Shown: positions 17,824 through 26,875 of the stretch, piece by piece
Layout of the letters: each line of letters opens with the position of its first letter
How positions within the stretch are numbered: position 1 is the first letter of the stretch
NCBI GenBank assembly: GCA_041601945.1
Contig: JBFIHG010000005.1
Location: 28,570-92,569 of the forward strand
DNA: 64,000 nucleotides
Origin: JBFJKD01 sp041601945
GTDB taxonomy: Bacteria > Pseudomonadota > Gammaproteobacteria > Pseudomonadales > Porticoccaceae
Reading direction: 5' to 3'
The notes under the pieces: model-generated
The model's input: only the letters and a program-made list of their open reading frames with translations
Told to the model about the DNA's origin: nothing
Databases searched by the model: none
Made by a program: the position numbers and the translations under genes

Positions 17824-18869
17824 GTTACTTGCGACCTAACTTTCGCCATCCCGAGCTGCCGGCTAATGAAAAGGGTTACACCAAACGGCACTATGAAGGA
17901 GCGATTTCGACACTTTGTGCGGGGTGTGGCCACGACTCAGTGAGTGGCGCGATTATTCAGTCCTGTTATGAGATGGCTATCGAACCGCATCGTATCGCAA
18001 AAATTTCCGGTATTGGTTGTTCGTCGAAAACGCCTACGTATTTTCTGGGAAACTCCCACGGATTTAATTCAGTGCACGGGCGCATGCCGTCCGTGGCGAC
18101 CGGCGCTAATCTCGCTAATCGGGATATGATTTATATCGGCGTTTCAGGCGACGGTGACAGTGCATCCATCGGGCTTGGTCAGTTTGCCCATGTTGCGCGA
18201 CGCAATTTGAATATGCTGTACCTGGTGGAAAACAACGGTTGCTACGGTCTCACCAAAGGGCAGGATTCCGCGACTGCCGACGTGGGTTCCGCCAGCAAGA
18301 AGGGCGAACCAAATCCCTATGAACCTATCGATCTGTGCGCGCTGGCGTTGCAGGCTGGCGCCTCGTTTGTCGCCCGTAGTTTTTCAGGTGATAAGGACCA
18401 GCTGATACCGCTGATCAAGGCGGCCATCGCGCATACTGGTTTTGCATTTATCGATGTCATTTCCCCCTGTGTTACGTTTAACAACACAGCCAGCTCCACG
18501 AAGGGATACGAGTTTGCCCGCAGCCACATCGAAGCGACGGGAAAAATTGATTTTGTGCCATTGCGTAAGGAAATCACCGCTGACTACGCACCCGGATTTA
18601 CCCAGGAAATTACCCTGCACGACGGTTCGGTAATCCATCTGTACAAGCAGGAGGAGCTTGATTGTCATGATCGTAATGGTGCTCTCGCCGCCATTCAGGA
18701 CTACGCTGGCCGCGGACAAATTCTGACTGGTCTACTGTACATTGATCCCGATACGCGGGATTTTCACGATAATCAAAAAACTATTAAAAAACCGCTGGTT
18801 GATCTCGGCCAGAGCGAACTGTGTCCGGGCAACCGAGCGCTCAAAGCCATTAACGCCAGTTTGCGCTAA
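17820..18869 (+). CDS. 2-oxoacid:acceptor oxidoreductase beta subunit
   Basis: Start at the ATG overlapping the alpha-subunit stop (ATGA, 17820-17823), giving 349 residues; the longer frame from 17673 lies inside the upstream gene. The thiamine-diphosphate motif GDGDSASIG (residues 110-118) followed by LVENN is present. Cysteines at 33, 36, 67 and 217 match the four ligands of the [4Fe-4S] cluster in pyruvate and 2-oxoglutarate oxidoreductase beta subunits. With the two upstream genes it should form a complete NAD(P)-linked complex. It is followed after 36 bases by a 5-oxoprolinase gene. Confidence 0.9.
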   Translation: MSYLRPNFRHPELPANEKGYTKRHYEGAISTLCAGCGHDSVSGAIIQSCYEMAIEPHRIAKISGIGCSSKTPTYFLGNSHGFNSVHGRMPSVATGANLANRDMIYIGVSGDGDSASIGLGQFAHVARRNLNMLYLVENNGCYGLTKGQDSATADVGSASKKGEPNPYEPIDLCALALQAGASFVARSFSGDKDQLIPLIKAAIAHTGFAFIDVISPCVTFNNTASSTKGYEFARSHIEATGKIDFVPLRKEITADYAPGFTQEITLHDGSVIHLYKQEELDCHDRNGALAAIQDYAGRGQILTGLLYIDPDTRDFHDNQKTIKKPLVDLGQSELCPGNRALKAINASLR

Positions 18870-18905
18870 ACTTTAGCGCGAATCGTTAACACGGGTGGTT
18901 GGTAC

Positions 18906-21900
18906 GTGCCCAAATGGCAGTTCTGGATTGACCGTGGCGGTACCTTCACCGATCTGGTGGCAGTATCGCCAGCCGGACATCTGCTCACGCTAAAACTTTT
19001 ATCCGATGATCCCACCCGTTATCAGGACGCGGTACTTGCTGGTATTCGCAGGGTGATGTTGCTATCGGATGACGCGCCCATTCCTTCTTCCGAGATCGCC
19101 AGCGTACGTATCGGCACCACCGTCGCCACCAATGCACTACTGGAGCGCAAGGGCGACTCGACTCTATTGGTAACTACTCGTGGGTTTGGCGATGCGCTGC
19201 GCATTGGTTATCAGAATCGTCCGGATATTTTTGCGCGACACATTGAATTGCCCGAGCAAGTGTATCGCGATGTGCTGGAAGTGGACGAACGACTCGATGC
19301 CGCTGGCGTGGTGCTTACCCCTTTACTGGTTGAAGGTTACCGCGAACCGTTACACCAGGCGTTGGCCCGCGGAATGTCGTCCGTTGCCATTGTGTTTATG
19401 CATGCCTATCGCAATCCGACCCACGAGCAGGCGTTTGCGCGACTGGCGCAAGAAATCGGTTTTACCCACGTGACCACGAGTTGTCAGGCGAGTCCCCTGA
19501 TAAAACTCATAGGACGCGGCGATACGGCGGTCGTCGACGCCTATGTTTCACCAGTGTTACAGCGCTATATCAGCGGCTTGGCCGCAGCGCTACCGGATAC
19601 CCAAATGTTGTTTATGCAGTCCAGTGGCGGGCTGACCGACGCTGCTAATTTTCAGGGTCGCAACAGTATCTTGTCCGGCCCGGCGGGGGGCGTCGTCGGC
19701 GGCGTAAAAACCAGTATCGCGTTGGGTCACAACAAGATTATTGGCTTTGATATGGGGGGCACGTCCACCGATGTCTGGCACTATTCCAGTGTCGATGCCA
19801 ATACCAATCTGGGTGACAATAACGTTGCCGATTACGAACGGGTATTCGATACCCAGATAGCCGGTGTTCGTCTGCGCGTGCCCATGATGAATATCCACAC
19901 TGTGGCGGCGGGTGGCGGCTCATTGTGTTATTTCGACGGTTCAAAATTGCGCGTGGGGCCGACTTCGGCGGGTGCAGATCCTGGGCCGGCCTGTTATCGG
20001 CGCGGTGGCCCGTTAACCATCACCGATTGCAATTTGCTGCTGGGTAAGCTCGGCATCGAATATTTTCCCCAGGTGTTTGGTGCGAGTGGCGATCAGCCGT
20101 TGGACATCACAGCGGCGGAAAGAAAATGTACTGCGTTAGCGCGCGAGATTGCGTCATCCAGTGGACAGGTATTTTCGGTACACGAACTAGCGGCAGGGTG
20201 TGTGCAAATCGCTGTACAGAATATGGCCAGCGCCATAAAAAAAATCTCCACGCAACGGGGCTACGATGTACGACGCTACGCTCTGGCGTGTTTCGGCGGT
20301 GCTGGTGGGCAGCACGCTTGCCTGGTGGCCGAAGCGCTCGGCATGGAGACCATTCTGATTCATCCTTTCGCTGGTGTGCTCTCGGCGTACGGTATGGGTT
20401 TGGCGGATCTGGGGGCGATGGCGGAATGCACGGTGAATGAGCCGCTGCATGTGGAGGCGCTGCCGCGGCTTGAAAACAGATTTGCGGAATTACTGACAGA
20501 AGCCAATGCGCGCTTGCCCGCTGTCGATAAGGCGTCTGTTGAAATTTATACGCGGCGCAAAGCCTATATTCGTTACCAGGGTTCAGATACTACGTTACCG
20601 ATCGCCTACGGCGACGTTCCGAGTATGGTTAGTGATTTTGCAGTTGCGCATAAACAGCAGTTTTCATTTTTAATGGAAAACCGACAAATTATTGTTGAGA
20701 GTATCTCGCTGGAAATTACTGCGCATGAACCGGGTCCGGCGCGCGGGGAGGCTGATGTGACGACAATGTCTGAATCGTCAATCCAGCTATGTACAAAAGT
20801 TTTTTGTGATGGCAAGTTTGTCACGATGCCCGTTCGCCGACGGCAACAATTAGTTACGGGCAAAGCGCTGCTCGGCCCAGCGATGATTGTCGATGCGACT
20901 GCCACCACCATTATCGAACCGGGCTGGCAGGCAGACATTGGTGACGACGGCGTGTTGCACATAACCAGAGTTAACCAGCGTATACATGGATCCGTCACCG
21001 GCCACACTACTTCTATCGTACGCAACCCGGTGCTACTGGAAATTTTTAACAACCTGTTTATGTCCATTGCCGAGCAAATGGGCGCCGTGCTGGCCAATAC
21101 AGCCCATTCGGTCAATATCAAAGAGCGACTGGATTTTTCCTGTGCGCTGTTTGACGATGCTGGTAGTCTTGTTGCCAATGCGCCCCATGTGCCGGTGCAC
21201 CTGGGATCAATGGGTGAAACGGTTACTGCTTTAATCACCAGTCGACAGCACGACATGTTTCCCGGCGATACGTTTCTGGTGAATTCCCCTTACCACGGTG
21301 GTACCCACTTGCCGGACCTTACCGTGGTTACTCCGGTGTTTGCGCAAATATCCAATCCGGATAGCCATAAAAACCGGCCCGAAATATTGTTTTACGTGGC
21401 GTCCCGTGCTCACCACGCGGACATCGGTGGCAGCACGCCGGGTTCCATTCCACCCCACAGTCGGCATATCGATCAGGAAGGCGTACTGATCGAAGATTTC
21501 CGTCTGGTTGAGCAGGGTAAATTTCGCGAGCAGGCGCTACGCGACCTGCTTTGTTCTGGCTCACTGCCGGTACGCAATATAGAACAGAATATCGCCGATC
21601 TTCAGGCGCAAATAGCGGCTAACGCCAAAGGTGTACAGGAATTAACCGCGCTGGTGGAGGATTATGGCCTCGATGTGGTGCAGGCCTACATGGGTTTCGT
21701 GCAGGACAATGCCGAAGAAGCTGTGCGTCGCGCCATTGCCAAACTCAGGGATGGCCAGTTCACCTACGCCATGGATAACGGCGCGCAAATCTGCGTGGCA
21801 ATCACGGTAGATGCCACACGCGGTGAAGCGCTTATCGATTTTGCTGGCACTTCACCCCAACAGGATAATAACTTCAATGCGCCGTCGGCGGTGTGTAAAG

Positions 21901-22622
21901 CGGCGGTGTTGTATGTACTGCGCACGCTGGTTGACGATGCCATTCCCCTTAACGCCGGTTGTCTCAAGCCGGTGCAGCTGCGCATTCCCGAGGGTTCACT
22001 GTTAAATCCCCGCTATCCCGCGGCGGTAGTGGCGGGTAATGTGGAAACGTCTCAGTATGTTGCCGATGCTCTGTACGGCGCGCTGGGAGTGCTCGCAGGT
22101 TCGCAGGGCACTATGAATAATGTCACGTTTGGTAACGAGCGCTATCAGTATTACGAAACTCTGTGCGGCGGAGCTGGTGCCGGGCCAACGTTTAACGGCG
22201 CCAGCGCGGTGCAGGTGCACATGACCAACTCCCGTCTAACTGATCCCGAAATACTGGAACTGCGCTACCCGGTAAGACTGGAGGAGTTCAGCATCCGCAA
22301 GGGCAGCGGTGGAGCGGGTCAGTATCGGGGCGGCGATGGTGTGACTCGTAAAATTCGCTTTCTCGATGCCATGAACGCGGCGATCGTGTCCGGGCACCGC
22401 AGGGTACCCACGTTTGGTGTCGCAGGGGGCGGTGCAGGAAAAGTGGGGAGAAATTCCATAGTTCACGCCGATGGTCGGGTGGAAGCCCTCGGTAGCGCGG
22501 ACGAATTATCGGTGCGGCCGGGTGATATGCTGGTGATTGAAACACCCGGTGGTGGTGGGTTTGGGTTATCGGAACTTACGCGAAAAGACCCCGATCTGAA
22601 TGAAGCTAAGCGAAACCTTTAG
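18906..22622 (+). CDS. 5-oxoprolinase/hydantoinase, fused HyuA-HyuB type
   Basis: A 1238-residue protein starting at GTG 18906. The N-terminal half is hydantoinase A (IDRGGTFTDLVAVSP, then GGTSTDVWHY, an ASKHA ATPase region). From about residue 690 a hydantoinase B domain follows (IFNNLFMSIAEQMGAVLANT, then VNSPYHGGTHLPDLTV). This single-chain order is that of full-length ATP-dependent 5-oxoprolinases, which open 5-oxoproline to glutamate; many bacterial relatives act on hydantoins or other lactams and are split into two genes. Substrate is therefore uncertain. Only 36 bases separate it from the oxidoreductase beta gene, so cotranscription is likely. Confidence 0.88.
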   Translation: MPKWQFWIDRGGTFTDLVAVSPAGHLLTLKLLSDDPTRYQDAVLAGIRRVMLLSDDAPIPSSEIASVRIGTTVATNALLERKGDSTLLVTTRGFGDALRIGYQNRPDIFARHIELPEQVYRDVLEVDERLDAAGVVLTPLLVEGYREPLHQALARGMSSVAIVFMHAYRNPTHEQAFARLAQEIGFTHVTTSCQASPLIKLIGRGDTAVVDAYVSPVLQRYISGLAAALPDTQMLFMQSSGGLTDAANFQGRNSILSGPAGGVVGGVKTSIALGHNKIIGFDMGGTSTDVWHYSSVDANTNLGDNNVADYERVFDTQIAGVRLRVPMMNIHTVAAGGGSLCYFDGSKLRVGPTSAGADPGPACYRRGGPLTITDCNLLLGKLGIEYFPQVFGASGDQPLDITAAERKCTALAREIASSSGQVFSVHELAAGCVQIAVQNMASAIKKISTQRGYDVRRYALACFGGAGGQHACLVAEALGMETILIHPFAGVLSAYGMGLADLGAMAECTVNEPLHVEALPRLENRFAELLTEANARLPAVDKASVEIYTRRKAYIRYQGSDTTLPIAYGDVPSMVSDFAVAHKQQFSFLMENRQIIVESISLEITAHEPGPARGEADVTTMSESSIQLCTKVFCDGKFVTMPVRRRQQLVTGKALLGPAMIVDATATTIIEPGWQADIGDDGVLHITRVNQRIHGSVTGHTTSIVRNPVLLEIFNNLFMSIAEQMGAVLANTAHSVNIKERLDFSCALFDDAGSLVANAPHVPVHLGSMGETVTALITSRQHDMFPGDTFLVNSPYHGGTHLPDLTVVTPVFAQISNPDSHKNRPEILFYVASRAHHADIGGSTPGSIPPHSRHIDQEGVLIEDFRLVEQGKFREQALRDLLCSGSLPVRNIEQNIADLQAQIAANAKGVQELTALVEDYGLDVVQAYMGFVQDNAEEAVRRAIAKLRDGQFTYAMDNGAQICVAITVDATRGEALIDFAGTSPQQDNNFNAPSAVCKAAVLYVLRTLVDDAIPLNAGCLKPVQLRIPEGSLLNPRYPAAVVAGNVETSQYVADALYGALGVLAGSQGTMNNVTFGNERYQYYETLCGGAGAGPTFNGASAVQVHMTNSRLTDPEILELRYPVRLEEFSIRKGSGGAGQYRGGDGVTRKIRFLDAMNAAIVSGHRRVPTFGVAGGGAGKVGRNSIVHADGRVEALGSADELSVRPGDMLVIETPGGGGFGLSELTRKDPDLNEAKRNL

Positions 22623-22721
22623 GCGTGTGCTGTCGCTTGCGTGGCGAGTAACGGTGACGGTCGCATGGATTTGGACTAAGCTGTGGTGACGATTTTATAA
22701 ACTATCTGTGGAGAGACTGTG

Positions 22722-23705
22722 ATGTTAGATAAACATAAAGGACTACCTTATACCAAATCCGAAGCCAAGGCCTGGGCCCAGGAAGTTATCGTTGATTGGT
22801 ACGATTGTCCGGTTACACCGTTTTTAGCAGACGACAGTCTGGACGAGGAAGGTTTACGCAAGAATGTCGAATATTACATCGATATCGGTGAAACGGGCCT
22901 GGTGTGCGGTGGCTTTGTGGCGGAGTGCTGGAATACCACCGTTACCGAATGGATGCGCTACCACGAAGTCATTGCTGAAGCAGCTGGTGGCCGCATTCCA
23001 TTGCACACGATTATTTTTGATCCCAGCGTACACCAGGCCATGGAGAAGCTGGATTATGTGCAGAGTCTGGGTTACGTGGCGGCCGAGGTGGTGACCCCCA
23101 TTGTACAGTTGCGAGCCGATGACGAAATTTTTGATTACTTTAATTATCTGGCGGAACATTCCAGCCTGGCACTGCTGTATTACCGCTCGGCGGTGTCAGG
23201 GCACCTGATGAACCTCGAGCTGTGCCGACGCCTGTCCGAGATTCCAACTATGGTGGGTATGAAGCAGGGTAGTCTCAACCATGTGGATTCGATAAAGCTG
23301 CGTAAAATGTGCGGTGATGATTTTATCGTTAGCGACCCAATTGAAACCCATTGGTTAAACGACCTGCGCCACGGTGGAACAGTTTTATACGGCGCGTTTC
23401 ACCACATTTTGTACGGCAAAAAACGCCATTTGCTTGAAGAGTACACCGCCCTGGCCCGCGCCGGAAAATGGAATGAGGCTTATGCTATCTGGGATTCGCT
23501 GACGCCAGTGCGCGATTTACTCGACGAAATTATGCTGGGGCCGTTGTCCGGCAACTTTACCTACGCAACCACCCTCGGCAACGTCAAGGCCTGGTATGAC
23601 GCCATGGGCCTTGCCGCTGGCAAGCTACGCTCGCCGATGCGGCAGGTATCCCCCCAGTACCGGGAGTGGATCAAGGGTAAGCTTGCGGAATATGGCGTGA
23701 TCTAG
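22722..23705 (+). CDS. Divergent DHDPS/N-acetylneuraminate lyase family protein
   Basis: A TIM-barrel protein of 327 residues in the dihydrodipicolinate synthase family of Schiff-base aldolases and dehydratases. The Schiff-base lysine is visible (VGMKQG, Lys181) and a tyrosine precedes it (LLYYRS, Tyr153/154). The usual GTTGE motif is replaced by GGFVAEC, and the segment after the tyrosine is also unlike dapA, so it is not the lysine-biosynthesis enzyme. Family logic suggests cleavage or dehydration of a 2-oxoacid such as a pyruvate adduct. GGAGAGA lies five bases before the ATG at 22722. It ends the plus-strand metabolic block. Confidence 0.8.
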   Translation: MLDKHKGLPYTKSEAKAWAQEVIVDWYDCPVTPFLADDSLDEEGLRKNVEYYIDIGETGLVCGGFVAECWNTTVTEWMRYHEVIAEAAGGRIPLHTIIFDPSVHQAMEKLDYVQSLGYVAAEVVTPIVQLRADDEIFDYFNYLAEHSSLALLYYRSAVSGHLMNLELCRRLSEIPTMVGMKQGSLNHVDSIKLRKMCGDDFIVSDPIETHWLNDLRHGGTVLYGAFHHILYGKKRHLLEEYTALARAGKWNEAYAIWDSLTPVRDLLDEIMLGPLSGNFTYATTLGNVKAWYDAMGLAAGKLRSPMRQVSPQYREWIKGKLAEYGVI

Positions 23706-23817
23706 ACCGTAGGCGCGCTTGCAGCTTCTCCCTTCGGTTACCCGGTACGCCGATTTGATCGAACAAAGTACGACAGGTCAGGAATTGGCCATTCCAGTTT
23801 TGAAAATATCTGGCGGC

Positions 23818-24525
23818 CTATTCCTCGTACTGATCGCGGCGACGGACCCAGGCCATACTGTGGGCCAGGTGATCTTCGTCGCGGCCATTGGGCACCAGAT
23901 CCATATGATGATAGGCGCCATTTAACATATCCAGACCTCGCGAATAGCAAGAATAAGTGTGGAATACCTCATGCTGCGGATTTTTGTAAAAGACACTGAC
24001 CCCTGGCGCCTCTTCTGCTGGAAATTTTGTGCGGTGGTAGTTGTAATACATTTCACCTTGTTGCATTTCTTTCGGGGTAAATGACACATGGAAATCCTGA
24101 TTAAAATCACTATCCAGTGAAGACGCCCACTCGAAACTCCAGCCGAGGCGCTTTTTGTAGGTCTCCAGTTTGGCAAGTGGAGCGCGCGAAACCGCCATCA
24201 TTTTTATATTCCGGTGCCGCAGGTGGGTCACGATTCCATTGAAGTTATCCGCCCAGAACGAACAACTGGGGCAACCCTGTTCCCAGTCGGGGCCGAACAT
24301 AAAGTGGTAAACAATCAGTTGGTCTCGGTCCGCGAACAGGTCTGCCAATGCCGCGCTGCCTTGCGGGGTATCGAAGCGATAGGTTTTTTCTATTCTAACC
24401 CAGGGTAGTTCGCGCCGTTGGCGACTTAATTGATCGCGCAAGCGGGTAAACTCTTTTTCCTTTGCGAGGTGTTCCTTACGGGCGATCAGCCACTCCGCTG
24501 GTGAAACAACAGTATGGTTCTCCAT
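23818..24525 (-). CDS. DUF899 family thioredoxin-like protein
   Basis: A 235-residue protein of the DUF899 family. Recognisable blocks are LPWVRIEKTYRFDTPQG, YHFMFGPDWEQGCPSCSFWAD and the C-terminal YHHMDLVPNGRDED. The fold is thioredoxin-like, with a CPSC pair near residue 90 where a redox-active pair would sit. Function is not established. The frame is open 48 codons further upstream, but AGGAGA stands seven bases before the ATG at 24525, and the conserved region starts there. It converges on the lyase gene and is divergent from nhaA. Confidence 0.85.
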   Translation of the reverse strand: MENHTVVSPAEWLIARKEHLAKEKEFTRLRDQLSRQRRELPWVRIEKTYRFDTPQGSAALADLFADRDQLIVYHFMFGPDWEQGCPSCSFWADNFNGIVTHLRHRNIKMMAVSRAPLAKLETYKKRLGWSFEWASSLDSDFNQDFHVSFTPKEMQQGEMYYNYHRTKFPAEEAPGVSVFYKNPQHEVFHTYSCYSRGLDMLNGAYHHMDLVPNGRDEDHLAHSMAWVRRRDQYEE

Positions 24526-24852
24526 GGTAGGTCTCCTGCTGATTTCGGGGTTGATGGATTGGATGCTTGTGGATCTTGTAGCCTCAATCTTACCGTAGAA
24601 ATATTTTCGAATTTCGTTGCCGTGGCGATTGGCGTCAGACACGCTGTTGAGTGCATTTTCCGAATTCAAACAGATCCGGCGGGGATATATCGAGAACTAC
24701 GCACAGACTCAGTAAAAGCGTCGGCATTGGGCTTGCGGGAGTGTTGCTGGGGGCCGTTAAAGGCATCGAAGAGCTAGGCGCTCGGTCTTGTTTTTTTTAT
24801 GCAGATGTTCAGTTGGCAGGCTTATAATTAACGCGATTACGGAAGGTGGTGC
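24526..24852. other. 327-bp divergent intergenic region
   Basis: This lies between the DUF899 gene (minus) and nhaA (plus). It must hold both promoters. I see a consensus -10 box near nhaA but no gene, RNA structure or repeat that I can support. Confidence 0.5.
24823..24828 (+). promoter_or_regulatory. Candidate -10 box for nhaA
   Basis: A perfect TATAAT lies 24 bases before the nhaA start codon, which would give a short leader of about 18 bases. No good -35 hexamer is present at the standard spacing (the best is 3 of 6), so the promoter may need an activator. Confidence 0.45.
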
Positions 24853-26211
24853 ATGAAAAAGACAGCGGGAAACGAGCTGAACGCGCCCTGGGAGAAGGCG
24901 TTTGACCGGGTATTAAGTCCCCTTGATGAATTTATTCATCGCCAGACCACCAGCGGTGTGCTGTTGATGGCCTGTGCGTTGGCGGCGCTCTATATCGCTA
25001 ATAGCCAGTGGAATGATGCGTACCAGCGTTTACTGCAGATGCCCTTTAGCGTTGGCATGGAGGGCTTTGGGTTATCCAAATCGCTACACCACTGGATTAA
25101 TGACGGGCTAATGGCGATGTTTTTTTTCGTTATCGGGTTGGAGCTGAAGCGTGAATTATTGGTTGGGGAGCTGGCGGATCCAAAACAGGCGGTACTGCCG
25201 ATTATTGCGGCTTGCGGGGGCATGTTTGTCCCCGTCCTCGTGTATGTAGCATTTAATCCGCAAGGCTCGGCGTTGGCAGGCTGGGGCGTGCCGATGGCGA
25301 CTGACATTGCCTTTGCTCTGGGTGCGCTGGCGTTGCTCGGCAAGCGGGTGCCGCGGAGTTTGCTGACGTTTCTGGTGGCGCTGGCGATTGTGGACGATCT
25401 GGGGGCCGTACTGGTGATAGCCTTGTTCTACACCGACACCATAAATTTTGTTGCCCTGTCTATAGCCGTTGGCATATTGTTGGCGTTGGTCAGTTTAAAC
25501 CGTGGGGGCATACGCCGGCCATTGCCTTATCTGTTGCTGGGTATAGTGCTCTGGATAGCGACATTAAAAAGCGGTGTGCACGCGACCGTCGCGGGTATTC
25601 TTTTGGCGTTTACCATTCCCATGCGACCCAAGTACGATCCGGTGCGCTTCCTGGCACAGATCAATGAACTGGTTGACCAGATCAAACAGGCCTACCAGCG
25701 CGAGGAAAATATTGTTAAAAATGACGAGCTCCGCTCGCGGGTTCGAGCCCTGGGGGAGGGCGCGCAGCTGGTGCAGGCCCCCGCGCAAATTCTGGAACAT
25801 AGAATGCATCTGCCGTCGGCATATCTGGTTATCCCTGTTTTTTCCCTGGCCAATGCGGGTATTCCTGTCGACTGGTCCTCATTCGACAGCATCGCCACCC
25901 ATCCGGTGGCGATGGGCATTACCGCCGGCCTGGTCGGCGGTAAATTGCTGGGTATTGCGGGATTTTCCTGGATTGCTGTCAAGTTGGGTTTGACTACATT
26001 GCCGCGCGATCTAAACTTTAAGCATATTGTGGGCGTGGGTTTAATGGGTGGCATCGGTTTTACCATGTCCATCTTTATAGCCGAACTGGGTTTCGCCGGA
26101 CAAGCCGAGGAAATGCTGATGGCAAAAACCGGCATACTTATCGCCTCGGTACTTGCCGGTGTTGCAGGATTTTTATGGTTGTATGTAACTTCTCAGAAAA
26201 GCACAGAATAG
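24853..26211 (+). CDS. nhaA: Na+/H+ antiporter NhaA
   Basis: A 452-residue membrane antiporter. The N-terminal region (FIHRQTTSGVLLMACALAAL), the NDGLMAMFFFVIGLELKREL block, the MATDIAFALGALALLG block and the paired aspartates in AIVDDLGAVLVIALFYT (near residue 180) are NhaA hallmarks; the aspartate pair binds Na+ and protons. NhaA exports Na+ in exchange for protons at alkaline pH and high salt, fitting a marine or saline habitat. A cytoplasmic insert of about 60 mostly charged residues near residue 260-320 is longer than in E. coli NhaA. The start has GGAAGGTGG before it. Confidence 0.95.
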   Translation: MKKTAGNELNAPWEKAFDRVLSPLDEFIHRQTTSGVLLMACALAALYIANSQWNDAYQRLLQMPFSVGMEGFGLSKSLHHWINDGLMAMFFFVIGLELKRELLVGELADPKQAVLPIIAACGGMFVPVLVYVAFNPQGSALAGWGVPMATDIAFALGALALLGKRVPRSLLTFLVALAIVDDLGAVLVIALFYTDTINFVALSIAVGILLALVSLNRGGIRRPLPYLLLGIVLWIATLKSGVHATVAGILLAFTIPMRPKYDPVRFLAQINELVDQIKQAYQREENIVKNDELRSRVRALGEGAQLVQAPAQILEHRMHLPSAYLVIPVFSLANAGIPVDWSSFDSIATHPVAMGITAGLVGGKLLGIAGFSWIAVKLGLTTLPRDLNFKHIVGVGLMGGIGFTMSIFIAELGFAGQAEEMLMAKTGILIASVLAGVAGFLWLYVTSQKSTE

Positions 26212-26294
26212 CTTTACGTTAACATCTGGTTTGCCTGAGTGGAACCGGGGTGGGTTTGCTAATAATGAGTTAACTGAATTACAGGGTTGATAAT

Positions 26295-26780
26295 ATGCCT
26301 TCGTTCGATATCGTTTCCGAAGTTGAAAATGAAGAAATTCGCAACGCTGCGGAGAACTCCCAACGGGAACTGGCCACGCGCTTTGATTTTCGTGGGGTTA
26401 ATGCATCGGTAGAGTTCAAGGACGGGGAAATAACCCTGTCCGCCGATGCTGACTTTCAGTGCCGCCAATTGCTGGAAATCGTGATCAAAAATCTGGTAAA
26501 ACGCAAAGTTGATCCGCATTGTATCGAAGCCGATGAAGAAACTACCCATAGCGGAAAAACGTTTTCCCTACAGGTGAAATTCAAGCAGGGTATTGATCAG
26601 CCCATGGCCAAGCAGATCGTCAAGCTGATCAAGGACTCGAAAATGAAAGTGCAGGCGGCTATTCAAGGAGACAAAATCCGGGTCACGGGCAAAAAGCGCG
26701 ACGATTTACAGGAGGCTATGGCCCTGTTACGTGGTGCCGATCTGGGGCAGCCGGTTCAGTTTGATAATTTCAGGGATTAA
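26295..26780 (+). CDS. yajQ: YajQ family nucleotide (c-di-GMP)-binding protein
   Basis: A 161-residue protein with the family start MPSFDIVSEVENEEIRNA and the blocks RFDFRG, GIDQPMAKQIVKLIKDSKMK and QGDKIRVTGKKRDDLQ. YajQ proteins have two RNA-recognition-like folds. A Xanthomonas member binds cyclic di-GMP, and others bind nucleic acid. The two HD-GYP enzymes in this window make a signalling role plausible but not shown. The start follows CAGGG at normal spacing. Confidence 0.93.
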   Translation: MPSFDIVSEVENEEIRNAAENSQRELATRFDFRGVNASVEFKDGEITLSADADFQCRQLLEIVIKNLVKRKVDPHCIEADEETTHSGKTFSLQVKFKQGIDQPMAKQIVKLIKDSKMKVQAAIQGDKIRVTGKKRDDLQEAMALLRGADLGQPVQFDNFRD

Positions 26781-26875
26781 AATTTTACATGTGTCTATAC
26801 AGGATCGTCTCGGTATGTCGAGTGCATGGTAGTACCCTGAGTCAATATAAAAAAGAGTAGGCAGCTGAGGGCGCG

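Noticed and set aside
22671..22701. Promoter TTGGAC/TATAAA before the lyase gene
   Set aside because: The hexamers are 19 bases apart, longer than the usual 16-18, so I could not support an independent promoter.
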